Assembly: GCF_001424585.1 (NCBI RefSeq)
Contig: NZ_LMPJ01000008.1
Location: 203,476 to 267,475, forward strand
Origin: Chryseobacterium sp. Leaf180
GTDB taxonomy: Bacteria > Bacteroidota > Bacteroidia > Flavobacteriales > Weeksellaceae
Length of the DNA stretch: 64,000 nt
Reading direction: 5' to 3'
This document shows positions 8,505-16,800 of this stretch, piece by piece. Below the pieces are notes generated by a model. The model searched no databases, was not told the DNA's origin, and worked only from the letters and a program-made list of their open reading frames with translations. The first letter of the stretch is position 1. Each line of letters opens with the position of its first letter. The position numbers and the translations under genes are program-made.

Positions 8505-9090
8505 TTTCCTTCCCGATTAGTTTTGAAATATACTTTCCAATGATATCAAATTCTAAATTCACTTGATCGCCAATGTTCAGACTTTTCATGTTGGTAAACT
8601 CCCATGTATAAGGAATTATCGCCACAGAAAACTCAAAATCTCCGCTTTTCGCTACTGTTAAGCTAATGCCATTCAGCGTAATCGAACCCTGCGGTACGGT
8701 GATAAAATTTCCGTATGTATTGTATTTTACAGTAACAAAATAGCTGCCATCTTTGTTCTCAATATCAGTTATTTCTCCGGTTGTATCTACATGACCTTGT
8801 ACGATATGACCGTCCAGCCTGCCATTCATGATCATACAGCGCTCGAGATTTACCACGCTTCCCACCTTCCATTCGCCTAAACTTGTTTTATCTAAAGTCT
8901 CCTGAATTGCGGTAACGACGTAGCGGTCACCTTCAGTTTTCACCACCGTAAGACAGCAACCATTGTGCGCGAGACTCTGATCGATTTTTAATTCTTTGGT
9001 GAAAGGACAGCTTAAAGTAAAATTAATATTGCTCCCGTCACGCTCGATATTTTCGATAACTCCCACTGCCTCAATAATTCCTGTGAACAT
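8491..9090 (-). CDS. ribE: Riboflavin synthase, alpha chain
   Basis: A 199-aa protein with two lumazine-binding repeats, starting MFTGIIEAVGVIENIE. The second half repeats the pattern with GHIVQGHVDTTGEI and LNGISLTVA. It catalyses dismutation of two 6,7-dimethyl-8-ribityllumazine molecules to riboflavin, the last step of the pathway. First gene of a leftward operon. A TATCTTTG core lies 35 bases upstream on the minus strand. No FMN riboswitch was seen in the 50-base gap to pdxA. Confidence 0.93.
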   Translation of the reverse strand: MFTGIIEAVGVIENIERDGSNINFTLSCPFTKELKIDQSLAHNGCCLTVVKTEGDRYVVTAIQETLDKTSLGEWKVGSVVNLERCMIMNGRLDGHIVQGHVDTTGEITDIENKDGSYFVTVKYNTYGNFITVPQGSITLNGISLTVAKSGDFEFSVAIIPYTWEFTNMKSLNIGDQVNLEFDIIGKYISKLIGKENVIQ

Positions 9091-9102
9091 ATTATTTTTT
9101 GC

Positions 9103-9110
9103 TAAATTTG
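9103..9110 (+). promoter_or_regulatory. Putative promoter -7 element for pdxA
   Basis: TAAATTTG (TAnnTTTG) lies 30 bases before the pdxA ATG. A -33 TTG is not obvious. Confidence 0.45.
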
Positions 9111-9124
9111 TAGATTATAATCTT

Positions 9125-9132
9125 CAAAGATA
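9125..9132 (-). promoter_or_regulatory. Putative promoter -7 element for the ribE operon
   Basis: The minus strand reads TATCTTTG here. A TTTG at 9151-9148 is a possible -33 element with a short 15-base spacer. It lies in the same 50-base divergent gap as the pdxA element. Confidence 0.45.
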
Positions 9133-9140
9133 ATCAAAAA

Positions 9141-10232
9141 ATGAGCCCAAAAGACCATAAAGTACGAGTAGGAATTTCAATAGGTGACTTCAACGGCATC
9201 GGCCCGGAGATCATCATGAAATCTTTGAAAGACAAAACGGTAACCGACCTTTTTACCCCAATTATTTTTGGCTCAGGAAAACTTTTTACCTATCAGAAAA
9301 ATATTTTTAAGCTGAATATCAATTTTAATTATATCACTGAAGCATCACAGGCGCAAAGCGGTAAATTAAACATGGTAAATCTGGCCAAAGACAATGTGAC
9401 TGTTGACCTCGGAACACCAAGCGAAGAATCGACGAAAATGGCGATAGAATCTCTTGAAGCTGCGACCGAAGCTTTAATGAAAGGAGAAATTGACGTTCTG
9501 GTAACCGCACCAATCAACAAAGACGAAATGGTGAAAATGGGTTTCAGACACGCCGGTCACACAGGTTATTTTGAGGAAAAGTTTAATAAAAAAGGATTAA
9601 TGTTTTTGGTAACTGACGATTTGAAAGTTGCGGTTTCCACACATCATATTCCATTGGTGCAGGTTGCTGAAAATATTTCTAAAGACAAGATCAAAAAGCA
9701 GATCAGAATGCTTTGCCAATCGATGGCACAGGATTTTGCGGTGAGTAAACCGAAGATTGCCGTTTTAGGATTAAATCCGCATTCTGGCGACGGTGGCGTT
9801 ATCGGAAATGAAGAAATTGAGATTATTTCTCCTGCGATAAAAGAACTTTCGGACCAGGGATTTTTGACTTTTGGTCCTTTTCCGGCAGACAGCTACTTTC
9901 AGCCTAATAAATACAAAAACTTTGATGCGGTTTTGGCAATGTATCATGATCAGGGATTGGCCCCGTTTAAAACTTTAGCATACGAAGAAGGTGTAAATTA
10001 CACAGCAGGTTTACCATTCATCAGAACATCGCCGGACCACGGAACGGCTTACGATATTGCCGGTAAAAATATTGCCGATGAGCAGAGTTTTTCGGAAGCA
10101 ATACACATGGCTATTAAAATTTTCAGAAACCGTGCAGAATATAAAGATTTGATGGATCACCGTTTGCAGCCGAAAAGAATGATGAATGACAACGGTGTAG
10201 ATGAAGATTTGCCAAGTATCGGCGATGCATAA
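9141..10232 (+). CDS. pdxA: 4-hydroxythreonine-4-phosphate dehydrogenase
   Basis: A 363-aa PdxA-family dehydrogenase. Visible are the N-terminal GISIGDFNGIGPEI, the metal-binding histidine context HAGHTGYF, MYHDQGLAPFK, and the C-terminal TSPDHGTAYDIAGK. It oxidises 4-phosphooxy-threonine in the DXP-independent branch of pyridoxal phosphate synthesis, feeding PdxJ. Divergent from ribE with a 50-base shared promoter region. pdxJ is not in the window. Full length for the family. Confidence 0.93.
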   Translation: MSPKDHKVRVGISIGDFNGIGPEIIMKSLKDKTVTDLFTPIIFGSGKLFTYQKNIFKLNINFNYITEASQAQSGKLNMVNLAKDNVTVDLGTPSEESTKMAIESLEAATEALMKGEIDVLVTAPINKDEMVKMGFRHAGHTGYFEEKFNKKGLMFLVTDDLKVAVSTHHIPLVQVAENISKDKIKKQIRMLCQSMAQDFAVSKPKIAVLGLNPHSGDGGVIGNEEIEIISPAIKELSDQGFLTFGPFPADSYFQPNKYKNFDAVLAMYHDQGLAPFKTLAYEEGVNYTAGLPFIRTSPDHGTAYDIAGKNIADEQSFSEAIHMAIKIFRNRAEYKDLMDHRLQPKRMMNDNGVDEDLPSIGDA

Positions 10233-10260
10233 TCTGCAGGTTTAATTTATTTTAAAATTA

Positions 10261-10291
10261 TTTGTAATATTAAAAAAAATGCATATTTTTG
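10261..10291 (+). promoter_or_regulatory. Promoter of the DUF177-rpmF operon
   Basis: TTTG at 10261-10264, a 19-base spacer, then TATTTTTG at 10284-10291: a near-perfect flavobacterial promoter. It covers the upstream TTG start candidate at 10289 and so fixes the ATG at 10304 as the start. Confidence 0.75.
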
Positions 10292-10303
10292 CACACTCAT
10301 TTT

Positions 10304-10825
10304 ATGGACAAGTTAAAAAACTATGATGTGATTTTTTCCGGACTGAAAAACGGAATGCACACGTTCAATTTTGAGATAGACCAAGCGTTCTTTAAGTTAT
10401 TTGATACCGAACAGGAATTTACAAATCCTAAAATCAGTGTACATATCTCGATGGATAAGCACACGACTTTTTTGGAGCTTGTGATAAAAATCGATGGCAC
10501 AGTAGATTTGGTCTGCGACATTACGGCTGAAGATTTTGAATATTCTGTAGAAAATCAGATTGATATTCTTGTGAAATTCGGGGAAGAATATGATGACAGC
10601 GAGGAAGATGTGATCACAATTCCAGCGAAAGACCACGCTTTCAATGCAGCACAGCTGATCTATGAATGCGTAAGTCTGGCAATCCCGATGAAGAAAGTCT
10701 CACCAAACGTGAGCGATGAAGATTTGGAAATTCTGGAGAAATTCAGCCCGAAAGAACCGGAAGTTGAAGACCACGAAAGCGACCCGAGATGGGAAGCTTT
10801 AAAGAAATTAAAAGATAAAAATTAA
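10304..10825 (+). CDS. DUF177 (YceD-family) protein
   Basis: A 173-aa acidic protein of the DUF177/YceD family, recognisable from the CDITAEDFEY-like central motif, acidic stretches and its position just before rpmF. This linkage is conserved across many bacteria. In other organisms YceD-like proteins are implicated in 23S rRNA accumulation; the precise role is unsettled. The start at ATG 10304 is supported by the promoter core ending at 10291, 12 bases upstream. Co-transcribed with rpmF, 66 bases downstream. Confidence 0.85.
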   Translation: MDKLKNYDVIFSGLKNGMHTFNFEIDQAFFKLFDTEQEFTNPKISVHISMDKHTTFLELVIKIDGTVDLVCDITAEDFEYSVENQIDILVKFGEEYDDSEEDVITIPAKDHAFNAAQLIYECVSLAIPMKKVSPNVSDEDLEILEKFSPKEPEVEDHESDPRWEALKKLKDKN

Positions 10826-10891
10826 GACATTAATAATATGATGAGATGGTGAAAATCTCATCGCTCATCAAATTAAAAAAGTTATTACAAA

Positions 10892-11098
10892 ATGGCACAT
10901 CCAAAGAGAAGACAGTCGTCTACAAGAAGAGATAAGAGAAGAACTCATTACAAGGCAGTAGTTCCTCAGTTGGCAAAAGATGCAACATCAGGAGAGATGC
11001 ACCTTTACCACAGAGCACACTGGCATGAGGGAAAACTTTATTACAGAGGAAAAATCGTAATGGAGAAAAATGTAGAAACAGCTGAAGAAGAAAATTAA
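10892..11098 (+). CDS. rpmF: 50S ribosomal protein L32 (bL32)
   Basis: A 68-aa basic protein starting [20 protein letters not shown], a typical bL32, with an acidic C-terminal tail (TAEEEN) as is common in Bacteroidota. Large-subunit ribosomal component. Second gene of the DUF177-rpmF operon, closed by the terminator at 11133-11167. Confidence 0.97.
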   Translation: MAHPKRRQSSTRRDKRRTHYKAVVPQLAKDATSGEMHLYHRAHWHEGKLYYRGKIVMEKNVETAEEEN

Positions 11099-11132
11099 TC
11101 TTCTCACAGGAAAAAACATTCGTTTTTAGACT

Positions 11133-11167
11133 AAAACCACTCATTTTTTATAAAATCGAGTGGTTTT
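11133..11167 (+). terminator. Rho-independent terminator after rpmF
   Basis: A 10-bp perfect stem AAAACCACTC / GAGTGGTTTT with a 15-base A/T-rich loop, followed by T. Confidence 0.75.
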
Positions 11168-11170
11168 TTG

Positions 11171-11199
11171 TTGCATTTTATGTTTTTTTGGTATCTTTG
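11171..11199 (+). promoter_or_regulatory. Promoter of accB-accC
   Basis: TTG at 11171-11173, an 18-base spacer, then TATCTTTG at 11192-11199, giving a leader of about 20 nt before the accB ATG. Confidence 0.65.
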
Positions 11200-11222
11200 G
11201 CGACAAATAAAATTTAATATTT

Positions 11223-11708
11223 ATGGACATTAAAGATATACAGAATCTTATTAAGTTTGTATCGAAAGCTGAAGTATCTGAGGTAAAATACAAAACCAAA
11301 GACTTCGAAATTACTATAAAAACTCCACTTGGCGGGAACGAAGTAAGCTACGTTACTCAGCCTCAAATGTACGCTCAGGCACCACAGCAGTCTGCTCCTG
11401 CACAAAATATGGCTGCAGGTTCTTCTGCTCCGGTTCAGTCTTCTGAAGAAACTTCAGATGACAGCAAATATGTTACGATCAAATCTCCGATGATCGGTAC
11501 TTTCTACAGAAAACCTTCACCGGATAAAGAGGTTTTTGTAAATGTTGGCGACGATGTTTCTGTAGGTAAAGTAGTTTGCGTAATTGAAGCGATGAAACTT
11601 TTCAACCAGATTGATTCTGAAGTTAGCGGAAAAATCGTTAAGATTTTGGTAGATGATGCTACTCCTGTAGAATATGATCAGCCATTATTTTTGGTAGATC
11701 CATCTTAA
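11223..11708 (+). CDS. accB: Acetyl-CoA carboxylase biotin carboxyl carrier protein
   Basis: A 161-aa BCCP: an N-terminal helical segment, a flexible Ala/Pro/Gln/Ser-rich linker (about residues 48-80), then a biotinyl domain with EAMKLFNQI. Lys125 is the expected biotinylation site. The residues after the Lys are LFNQI, where most BCCPs have MMNEI or LMNEI. It carries carboxybiotin between AccC and the AccA-AccD transferase in fatty-acid synthesis. Followed after 99 bases by accC. Confidence 0.94.
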   Translation: MDIKDIQNLIKFVSKAEVSEVKYKTKDFEITIKTPLGGNEVSYVTQPQMYAQAPQQSAPAQNMAAGSSAPVQSSEETSDDSKYVTIKSPMIGTFYRKPSPDKEVFVNVGDDVSVGKVVCVIEAMKLFNQIDSEVSGKIVKILVDDATPVEYDQPLFLVDPS

Positions 11709-11713
11709 TAGAA

Positions 11714-11741
11714 ATTAGATGTTAGACATTAGATGTTAGAC
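11714..11741. repeat. Two tandem copies of a 14-bp repeat between accB and accC
   Basis: ATTAGATGTTAGAC occurs twice in exact tandem (11714-11727 and 11728-11741). Degenerate relatives follow in the AT-rich remainder of the spacer. It looks like a small intergenic minisatellite. Confidence 0.85.
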
Positions 11742-11807
11742 TACAATTCTACATTTAAATAACATTTATCTAATTTTAAAATTATCTAATTTCCAAATAT
11801 TATTAAG

Positions 11808-13163
11808 ATGTTCAAAAAAATATTAATAGCCAACCGAGGCGAGATTGCCATGCGTATTTTGCGTACTTGTAAAGAAATGGGAATCAAAACGGTAGCCGTT
11901 TATTCAACCGCCGATAAAGACAGTCTTCATGTGCGTTTTGCTGATGAAGCAGTGTGTATCGGGCCGGCAATGAGTAAAGATTCTTATCTTAAAATTTCAA
12001 ATATTATCGCGGCTGCAGAGATTACCAATGCTGATGCGATACATCCTGGCTACGGATTTTTATCCGAAAACGCAAACTTCTCCAGAATCTGCCAGAAAAA
12101 CAACATCAAGTTTATCGGTGCCTCACCTGAGCAAATCGAGAGAATGGGAGACAAAGCCAACGCCAAAGCAACCATGAAAGCGGCTAATGTACCTTGCGTA
12201 CCGGGTTCTGAAGGTTTAATTGAATCTTACGAGCACGCCGTAAAAACAGCTGAAGAAACAGGATATCCGGTGATGATTAAAGCCACTGCCGGCGGCGGTG
12301 GAAAAGGAATGAGAGCCGTTTGGAAAGCCGAAGATCTTAAAGAACACTGGGAATCTGCTATTCAGGAAGCTGTTGCAGCCTTCGGAAACGGAGGAATGTA
12401 CATGGAAAAACTGATTGAAGAGCCAAGACATATCGAAATTCAGGTTGCAGGTGACCAATTTGGTAAAGCCTGTCACCTTTCTGAAAGAGACTGTTCTGTA
12501 CAGAGAAGAAACCAAAAACTAACTGAAGAAACTCCATCCCCATTCATGACAGACGAACTTCGTGAGAAAATGGGTGAAGCGGCTGTAAAAGCTGCCGAGT
12601 TTATTGGCTATGAAGGGGTTGGAACAATTGAATTCTTGGTAGATAAGCACAGAAATTTTTATTTCATGGAAATGAATACGAGAATTCAGGTGGAGCATCC
12701 GATTACAGAACAAGTTATTGATTATGATTTGATCAGAGAACAGATTCTTTTGGCTGCAGGAACTCCTATTTCAGGAATCAACCATTATCCGAAATTGCAT
12801 TCGATCGAGTGCAGAATCAATGCTGAAGATCCTTATGCTGATTTCAGACCGTCACCAGGGAAAATCACTGGATTAAATATTCCCGGCGGACATGGAATCA
12901 GAGTAGATACGCACGTTTATTCGGGATATACCATTCCTTCCAACTACGATTCAATGATTGCAAAACTGATCACTACGGCACAAACCCGTGAAGAAGCGAT
13001 TGCAAAAATGAAACGTGCTTTGGAAGAATTTTATGTAGAAGGTGTAAAAACCACGATTCCTTTCCACAGACAGTTGATGGAAGATGAAGCTTATCTTTCC
13101 GGAAACTACACCACAAAATTTATGGAAGATTTTGTGATGGACAGAAAATACGATAATCATTAA
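11808..13163 (+). CDS. accC: Acetyl-CoA carboxylase biotin carboxylase subunit
   Basis: A 451-aa ATP-grasp biotin carboxylase, full length. It starts [17 protein letters not shown] and shows [11 protein letters not shown], the glycine-rich ATP loop GGGGKGMR, the active-site region [14 protein letters not shown], and a BC C-terminal domain. It carboxylates BCCP-biotin with ATP and bicarbonate. Operon with accB; accA lies 15 kb downstream and accD is not in the window. A strong terminator follows at 13183-13208. Confidence 0.96.
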   Translation: MFKKILIANRGEIAMRILRTCKEMGIKTVAVYSTADKDSLHVRFADEAVCIGPAMSKDSYLKISNIIAAAEITNADAIHPGYGFLSENANFSRICQKNNIKFIGASPEQIERMGDKANAKATMKAANVPCVPGSEGLIESYEHAVKTAEETGYPVMIKATAGGGGKGMRAVWKAEDLKEHWESAIQEAVAAFGNGGMYMEKLIEEPRHIEIQVAGDQFGKACHLSERDCSVQRRNQKLTEETPSPFMTDELREKMGEAAVKAAEFIGYEGVGTIEFLVDKHRNFYFMEMNTRIQVEHPITEQVIDYDLIREQILLAAGTPISGINHYPKLHSIECRINAEDPYADFRPSPGKITGLNIPGGHGIRVDTHVYSGYTIPSNYDSMIAKLITTAQTREEAIAKMKRALEEFYVEGVKTTIPFHRQLMEDEAYLSGNYTTKFMEDFVMDRKYDNH

Positions 13164-13182
13164 GATTGTTTGATATAAATTT

Positions 13183-13208
13183 AAACCGTCTCAGCATTGA
13201 GGCGGTTT
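13183..13208 (+). terminator. Rho-independent terminator after accC
   Basis: An 11-bp stem AAACCGTCTCA / TGAGGCGGTTT (one T-G pair), loop GCAT, followed by T. It marks the left edge of the AT-rich accessory islet. Confidence 0.85.
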
Positions 13209-13420
13209 TTTGTATCATAAGTACTACTCCGAATTCTCTTGAGGTATTGATTCATCCCATACTTGTATCTGAAGTATTACTGAAAAAAGTTTACGATTGT
13301 CCGCAATCTGTTATAATTAAAAATGCTTTGTGTGTTTTTGTTAAGTTAACGCCTTTGTATAGCTTGAAAACGGGCAATATTTAAAAATTCCTTGTTTGAC
13401 CTTGCGTTAAATTAAGAACT

Positions 13421-13600
13421 ATGATAAATAACGGATATGCATTAAAAAGTTTGTTCAAATTGTTAATTTTGAGTCGTTGTTCTCCTCTTTTTGTACTTTG
13501 GAAAAACAGGATTGTTTTTTTGAAGAAGGCCACACGAACGGATTCGTGCGGTAGCGGTGAAAAAATGGAAGTCTATTTTAAAGAATTTGAAATTAAATAA
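13421..13600 (+). CDS. Small orphan ORF (59 aa) with a DSCGSG motif
   Basis: An ATG-to-TAA frame of 59 codons starting MINNGYALKSLFKLL. It has a hydrophobic, Cys-containing first half and a basic middle, then KKATRTDSCGSGEKMEVYF and FEIK at the end. The codons for ATRTDSCGSG coincide with a 29-bp palindromic repeat that recurs inverted at 14357-14385, so the frame may be repeat-derived and not a selected protein. Its stop is 7 bases before the next ATG. No family recognised; whether it is translated is uncertain. Confidence 0.4.
   Translation: MINNGYALKSLFKLLILSRCSPLFVLWKNRIVFLKKATRTDSCGSGEKMEVYFKEFEIK
13529..13557 (+). repeat. 29-bp palindromic repeat, left copy
   Basis: A hairpin-forming unit containing CACGAA-CGGA-TTCGTG, beginning GCCACACGAA and ending AGCGG. 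It matches the reverse complement of 14357-14385 at 27 of 29 positions. The two copies bracket the genes at 13608 and 13984 in inverted orientation. It resembles REP/BIME-type extragenic palindromes. Confidence 0.85.
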
Positions 13601-13607
13601 TTAAGTT

Positions 13608-13850
13608 ATGAAAAGTAAAGAGTATTATCAACAGATTAAAAAAAATGGTGAAAATGTATTTGAAGTTTATTTAAAGCATAAAAAAACTTTATCTCCTTTA
13701 GAGTCAATGAAAGAAATGAGAAAAGACTTTCCGCAAATTACTTTTGAAGAAGCAAAAGAAATAATGATAATTTGTGACACAAACTTTAATTCCATAGAAG
13801 AATATCAAGGAAGTATTTTAGACGATATAAAAAGAATTATAGAAAACTAA
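13608..13850 (+). CDS. Hypothetical protein (80 aa), orphan cassette gene
   Basis: An 80-aa Lys/Glu-rich protein starting MKSKEYYQQIKKNGENVFEV. It is predicted largely alpha-helical, has no membrane segment or signal peptide, and I recognise no domain. Clear ATG and high A+T in third positions compared with accC on its left. It lies inside the inverted-repeat-bracketed islet, and its size and setting resemble orphan immunity-type genes in flavobacterial accessory islets. That is a guess from context. Confidence 0.5.
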   Translation: MKSKEYYQQIKKNGENVFEVYLKHKKTLSPLESMKEMRKDFPQITFEEAKEIMIICDTNFNSIEEYQGSILDDIKRIIEN

Positions 13851-13983
13851 TTCTTAAAAGATGATAAAGATTAGTTATTGATGTTTTCTAATATAGTTTG
13901 ACTAAAAGAATAGATGTAGAATATAACCAAGTAATCAAGATTCAGATAGAACTTATATAAATTTTCAAATTAGAGATTAAAAA

Positions 13984-14337
13984 ATGGATAAAGTAAAATT
14001 TATTAGTAAGGGATTAAATAATGAAGATATTAAAGCTGTGAAATCTACAGAGGATAAATATATATTATTAAGTCTTTTCGTTGGACAATTTCGTTTTCTG
14101 GACAATATACAAGAAGTAATAGATGATTTAGAAAATGTGAAAAATGGTATAAAAACATGGGAAGAGATAATTGCACCATTAGGAAACAATTGGGATATTG
14201 GTTATGGTAATGGAAGTTTAGATGTAGAAAATGATATTGCTTATTTTTTAGCTAACGATGAAACTAACCAAAGCTTCAAAATGCCTTTGCAGGAACTGAT
14301 TGACTTAATGAAAGATTGGAAAATATTTATGAGCTAA
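13984..14337 (+). CDS. Hypothetical protein (117 aa), possible orphan immunity protein
   Basis: A 117-aa acidic cytoplasmic protein starting MDKVKFISKGLNNEDIKAVK. The central segment WDIGYGNGSLDVENDIAYFL followed by a helical C-terminus is like several bacterial immunity or DUF proteins that accompany polymorphic toxins. No toxin gene is adjacent. A second unknown small gene lies 133 bases upstream and an inverted copy of the palindromic repeat starts 20 bases downstream. A+T richness suggests a horizontally acquired cassette. Function not established. Confidence 0.6.
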   Translation: MDKVKFISKGLNNEDIKAVKSTEDKYILLSLFVGQFRFLDNIQEVIDDLENVKNGIKTWEEIIAPLGNNWDIGYGNGSLDVENDIAYFLANDETNQSFKMPLQELIDLMKDWKIFMS

Positions 14338-14647
14338 AAAATAATACGAATCCTCCCGCTGCCGCACGAATCCCTTCGTGTGGCTTTTTCTTTTAAAAAA
14401 CCAATTTTCTAAAATTGTATTATTTTTTATCTTTATAAAAACATAAAATGATGAGTAGAAATTACAAATTCCATAATCTCTGACGTAATATTTTACAAGT
14501 TTTAAATTATCTGAAAAAAGATATAAAAACCAAAACTCAATTATACTTCACCAAATATCTTCCGAATTATTTATCAATTCTTTACAACAGTTCTGAATCT
14601 TCATTTTAAACAGAAATTAATTATTTATGCAAGTTATTTATAATACT
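14338..14647. other. AT-rich gap with repeat copy and possible transposase stub
   Basis: Beyond the palindromic repeat at 14357-14385 there is no sizeable ORF. At 14451-14483 an ATG frame reads MSRNYKFHNL and stops. These residues resemble, from memory, the N-terminus of Bacteroidota RAYT/IS200-like transposases (MSRxYKFHN...), but nothing after them is recognisable. The remainder up to the rocD promoter is low-complexity A/T-rich DNA. Confidence 0.45.
14357..14385 (-). repeat. 29-bp palindromic repeat, right (inverted) copy
   Basis: Read on the minus strand it matches the left copy except for two bases (C to G in the hairpin loop region, T to C before AGCGG). The reading frame seen in the left copy continues here only as a short stub (KATRRDSCGSG, then a stop after a few codons) with a TAG just upstream, so this copy does not encode the 59-aa ORF. 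Confidence 0.85.
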
Positions 14648-14655
14648 TAAATTTG
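14648..14655 (+). promoter_or_regulatory. Putative promoter -7 element for rocD
   Basis: TAAATTTG lies 18 bases before the ATG at 14674. It contains the TTG (14653) that would otherwise extend the reading frame, so the downstream ATG is preferred. Confidence 0.5.
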
Positions 14656-14673
14656 TGCAAAAGCAAAAAGAAT

Positions 14674-15924
14674 ATGTCAACAGCAGAACAAACAAAAAAT
14701 TCACAATACTTCATTGAGCTCGAAGAAAAACATGGCGCCCACAATTATCATCCGCTTCCTGTGGTTTTGGATAAGGGTGAAGGTGTTTTTGTCTGGGATG
14801 TAGAAGGCAAGAAATATTATGATTTCCTTTCAGCTTATTCTGCTGTAAATCAAGGGCATTCACACCCTAAAATTGTAGAAGCTTTGGTTAATCAGGCTAA
14901 AAAATTAGCATTGACTTCAAGAGCTTTTTACAATTCAAGTTTAGGAGAATACGAGAAAAAAATCACTAGCCTTTTCGGTTTTGATAAAGTTCTACCGATG
15001 AATTCCGGTGCTGAAGCGGTGGAAACTGCTGTGAAATTGGCCAGAAAATGGAGCTATGAAGTAAAAGGAATTTCAGAAAATGCCGCAAAAATTATCGTTT
15101 GCGAAAATAACTTCCACGGAAGAACGACAACAATTGTTTCTTTCTCAAATGATCCTGATGCCAATAAGAATTATGGTCCATTCACACCGGGATTTGTGAA
15201 AATACCGTACAACGACCTTTCAGCTTTAGAAGAAGTTTTAAAAAATGATGCACAGAATATCGCTGCATTTCTTGTGGAACCGATTCAGGGGGAAGCAGGT
15301 GTTTACGTTCCGGATGATCAGTATTTAAAGAAATCAGCAGAACTCTGCAAAAAATATAATGTTCTTTTTATAGCCGACGAAGTACAGACGGGAATCGCCC
15401 GTACAGGAAGATTAATCGCATGTCATCATGAAAATGTACAGCCGGATATTTTGATTTTAGGAAAAGCGCTTTCCGGAGGAATGTATCCTGTTTCTGCCGT
15501 TTTGGCGAATGATGAGATCATGAATGTGATCAAACCAGGCCAGCACGGCTCTACTTTTGGTGGAAATCCGATCGCCTGCAGCGTCGCCATTGCTGCTCTA
15601 AATGTGGTTGAAGACGAACAATTATCTGAAAGAGCTGAAGAATTAGGTAAACTTTTCCGAAGTGAAATTGATAAAGTAATCGAAAAAAGCGATCTGATCA
15701 CAAAGGTTCGCGGTAAGGGTTTACTGAATGCGATTTTAATCAATGACACACCCGAAAGTTCTACCGCCTGGAATCTCTGTCTCCAGTTAAAAGAAAACGG
15801 ATTGCTGGCGAAACCAACGCATGGAAACATCATCAGGCTCGCGCCACCATTGGTAATTACCGAAGAGCAACTGCTCGATTGTGTGAGAATCATCGAAAAA
15901 ACAGTTTTAGAATATCAAAAATAA
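14674..15924 (+). CDS. rocD: Ornithine--oxo-acid aminotransferase
   Basis: A 416-aa class III PLP-dependent aminotransferase. Visible are [19 protein letters not shown], the PLP-phosphate region [18 protein letters not shown], the Asp of [13 protein letters not shown], and the PLP-binding Lys264 in [16 protein letters not shown] and the overall match point to ornithine aminotransferase, which converts ornithine and 2-oxoglutarate to glutamate semialdehyde in arginine/proline metabolism. The start is set by the promoter core at 14648-14655. Followed by a strong terminator. Confidence 0.92.
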   Translation: MSTAEQTKNSQYFIELEEKHGAHNYHPLPVVLDKGEGVFVWDVEGKKYYDFLSAYSAVNQGHSHPKIVEALVNQAKKLALTSRAFYNSSLGEYEKKITSLFGFDKVLPMNSGAEAVETAVKLARKWSYEVKGISENAAKIIVCENNFHGRTTTIVSFSNDPDANKNYGPFTPGFVKIPYNDLSALEEVLKNDAQNIAAFLVEPIQGEAGVYVPDDQYLKKSAELCKKYNVLFIADEVQTGIARTGRLIACHHENVQPDILILGKALSGGMYPVSAVLANDEIMNVIKPGQHGSTFGGNPIACSVAIAALNVVEDEQLSERAEELGKLFRSEIDKVIEKSDLITKVRGKGLLNAILINDTPESSTAWNLCLQLKENGLLAKPTHGNIIRLAPPLVITEEQLLDCVRIIEKTVLEYQK

Positions 15925-15930
15925 ATAACT

Positions 15931-15960
15931 AAGACGCTTTTATAGAGCGTCTTTTTTTTG
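15931..15960 (+). terminator. Rho-independent terminator after rocD
   Basis: An 8-bp stem AAGACGCT / AGCGTCTT with a 7-base loop, followed by eight T. Confidence 0.85.
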
Positions 15961-15990
15961 ACCTAAAAATCTACTAATCTCACCCGATTT

Positions 15991-16019
15991 TTTGAGGCGG
16001 AAAATTATACTTATTTTTG
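15991..16019 (+). promoter_or_regulatory. Promoter of the polysaccharide gene cluster
   Basis: TTTG at 15991-15994, a 17-base spacer and TATTTTTG at 16012-16019, 19 bases before the first glycosyltransferase ATG. Confidence 0.7.
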
Positions 16020-16038
16020 TTTCTGTAAGAATAAATTC

Positions 16039-16800
16039 ATGAAACTTTCTGTGGCCATTATTACCTTCAACGAGGAGCGCATTATCGGAAAAACGCTTTC
16101 TGCCATTCACAGTCTGGCCGACGAAATCGTGATTGTCGACAGTAATTCGACCGACAGAACGGAAGAAATTTGCCGTAGCTTTTCAAAAGTAAAATTTATT
16201 TCACAGAAATTTCCGGGTTTCGGTCAGCAGAAAAATTCTGCATTAAATCATTGTCAGGGAGAATGGATTTTATTTCTGGATTCCGACGAAATTCCGGATG
16301 AAACGGCTAAAAATGATATTCAAAAAATCATATATTCAGAAAAGCCATATTTTAATGTATACGATATTGAGTTTAAAAATATTTTTTTAGGGCAAGCGCT
16401 GAAATACGGCGGTTGGGGAAATGTAAAACGTGAAAGATTTTTCAAAAATGGTTTCGGAAAATATTCAGAAGACATCGTTCATGAAGCTTTTATCACAGAT
16501 TCGCCGGTCGGAAAACTTGCCGGATTTATCAATCATTACACGTACAAAGATATTTTTCACCATATCGAAAAGTCAAACAAATACACGTCGATGATGGCTG
16601 AAAAAATGTATCAAAAGGGTAAAAAATCCGGCGCTTTGCAGGTTGTTTTCAAACCTTTCTATCAGTTTCTGAAATCCTATTTTGCCATGCGCGGCTTTCT
16701 CGATGGCTTTGCAGGATTTTACATGGCGATCACTTCATCTTTTTACACGTTTTTGAAATATCAGAAACTGCACGAAATATATCTTTCGAAAAGAAAATGA
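16039..16800 (+). CDS. Family 2 glycosyltransferase (WaaE/KdtX-like)
   Basis: A 253-aa GT-A fold enzyme with the GT2 opening LSVAIITFNEERIIGKTL and the nucleotide-sugar/metal motif LFLDSDEIP. The C-terminal half contains VHEAF and a helical region, as in WaaE/KdtX enzymes that add a beta-linked sugar to the LPS core. The acceptor cannot be told. First gene of the surface polysaccharide cluster, overlapping the following deacetylase gene by ATGA. Confidence 0.85.
   Translation: MKLSVAIITFNEERIIGKTLSAIHSLADEIVIVDSNSTDRTEEICRSFSKVKFISQKFPGFGQQKNSALNHCQGEWILFLDSDEIPDETAKNDIQKIIYSEKPYFNVYDIEFKNIFLGQALKYGGWGNVKRERFFKNGFGKYSEDIVHEAFITDSPVGKLAGFINHYTYKDIFHHIEKSNKYTSMMAEKMYQKGKKSGALQVVFKPFYQFLKSYFAMRGFLDGFAGFYMAITSSFYTFLKYQKLHEIYLSKRK

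Noticed and set aside
9091..9140. FMN riboswitch controlling ribE
   Set aside because: The gap to pdxA is only 50 bases, too short for the RFN element, and contains only promoter-like motifs.
13166..13384. 72-codon ORF directly after accC
   Set aside because: It starts within the accC terminator stem region, has no promoter or recognisable domain, and its composition is that of noncoding DNA.
15426..15893. 155-codon minus-strand ORF inside rocD
   Set aside because: Antisense to a full-length conserved aminotransferase; no independent start signal or domain.
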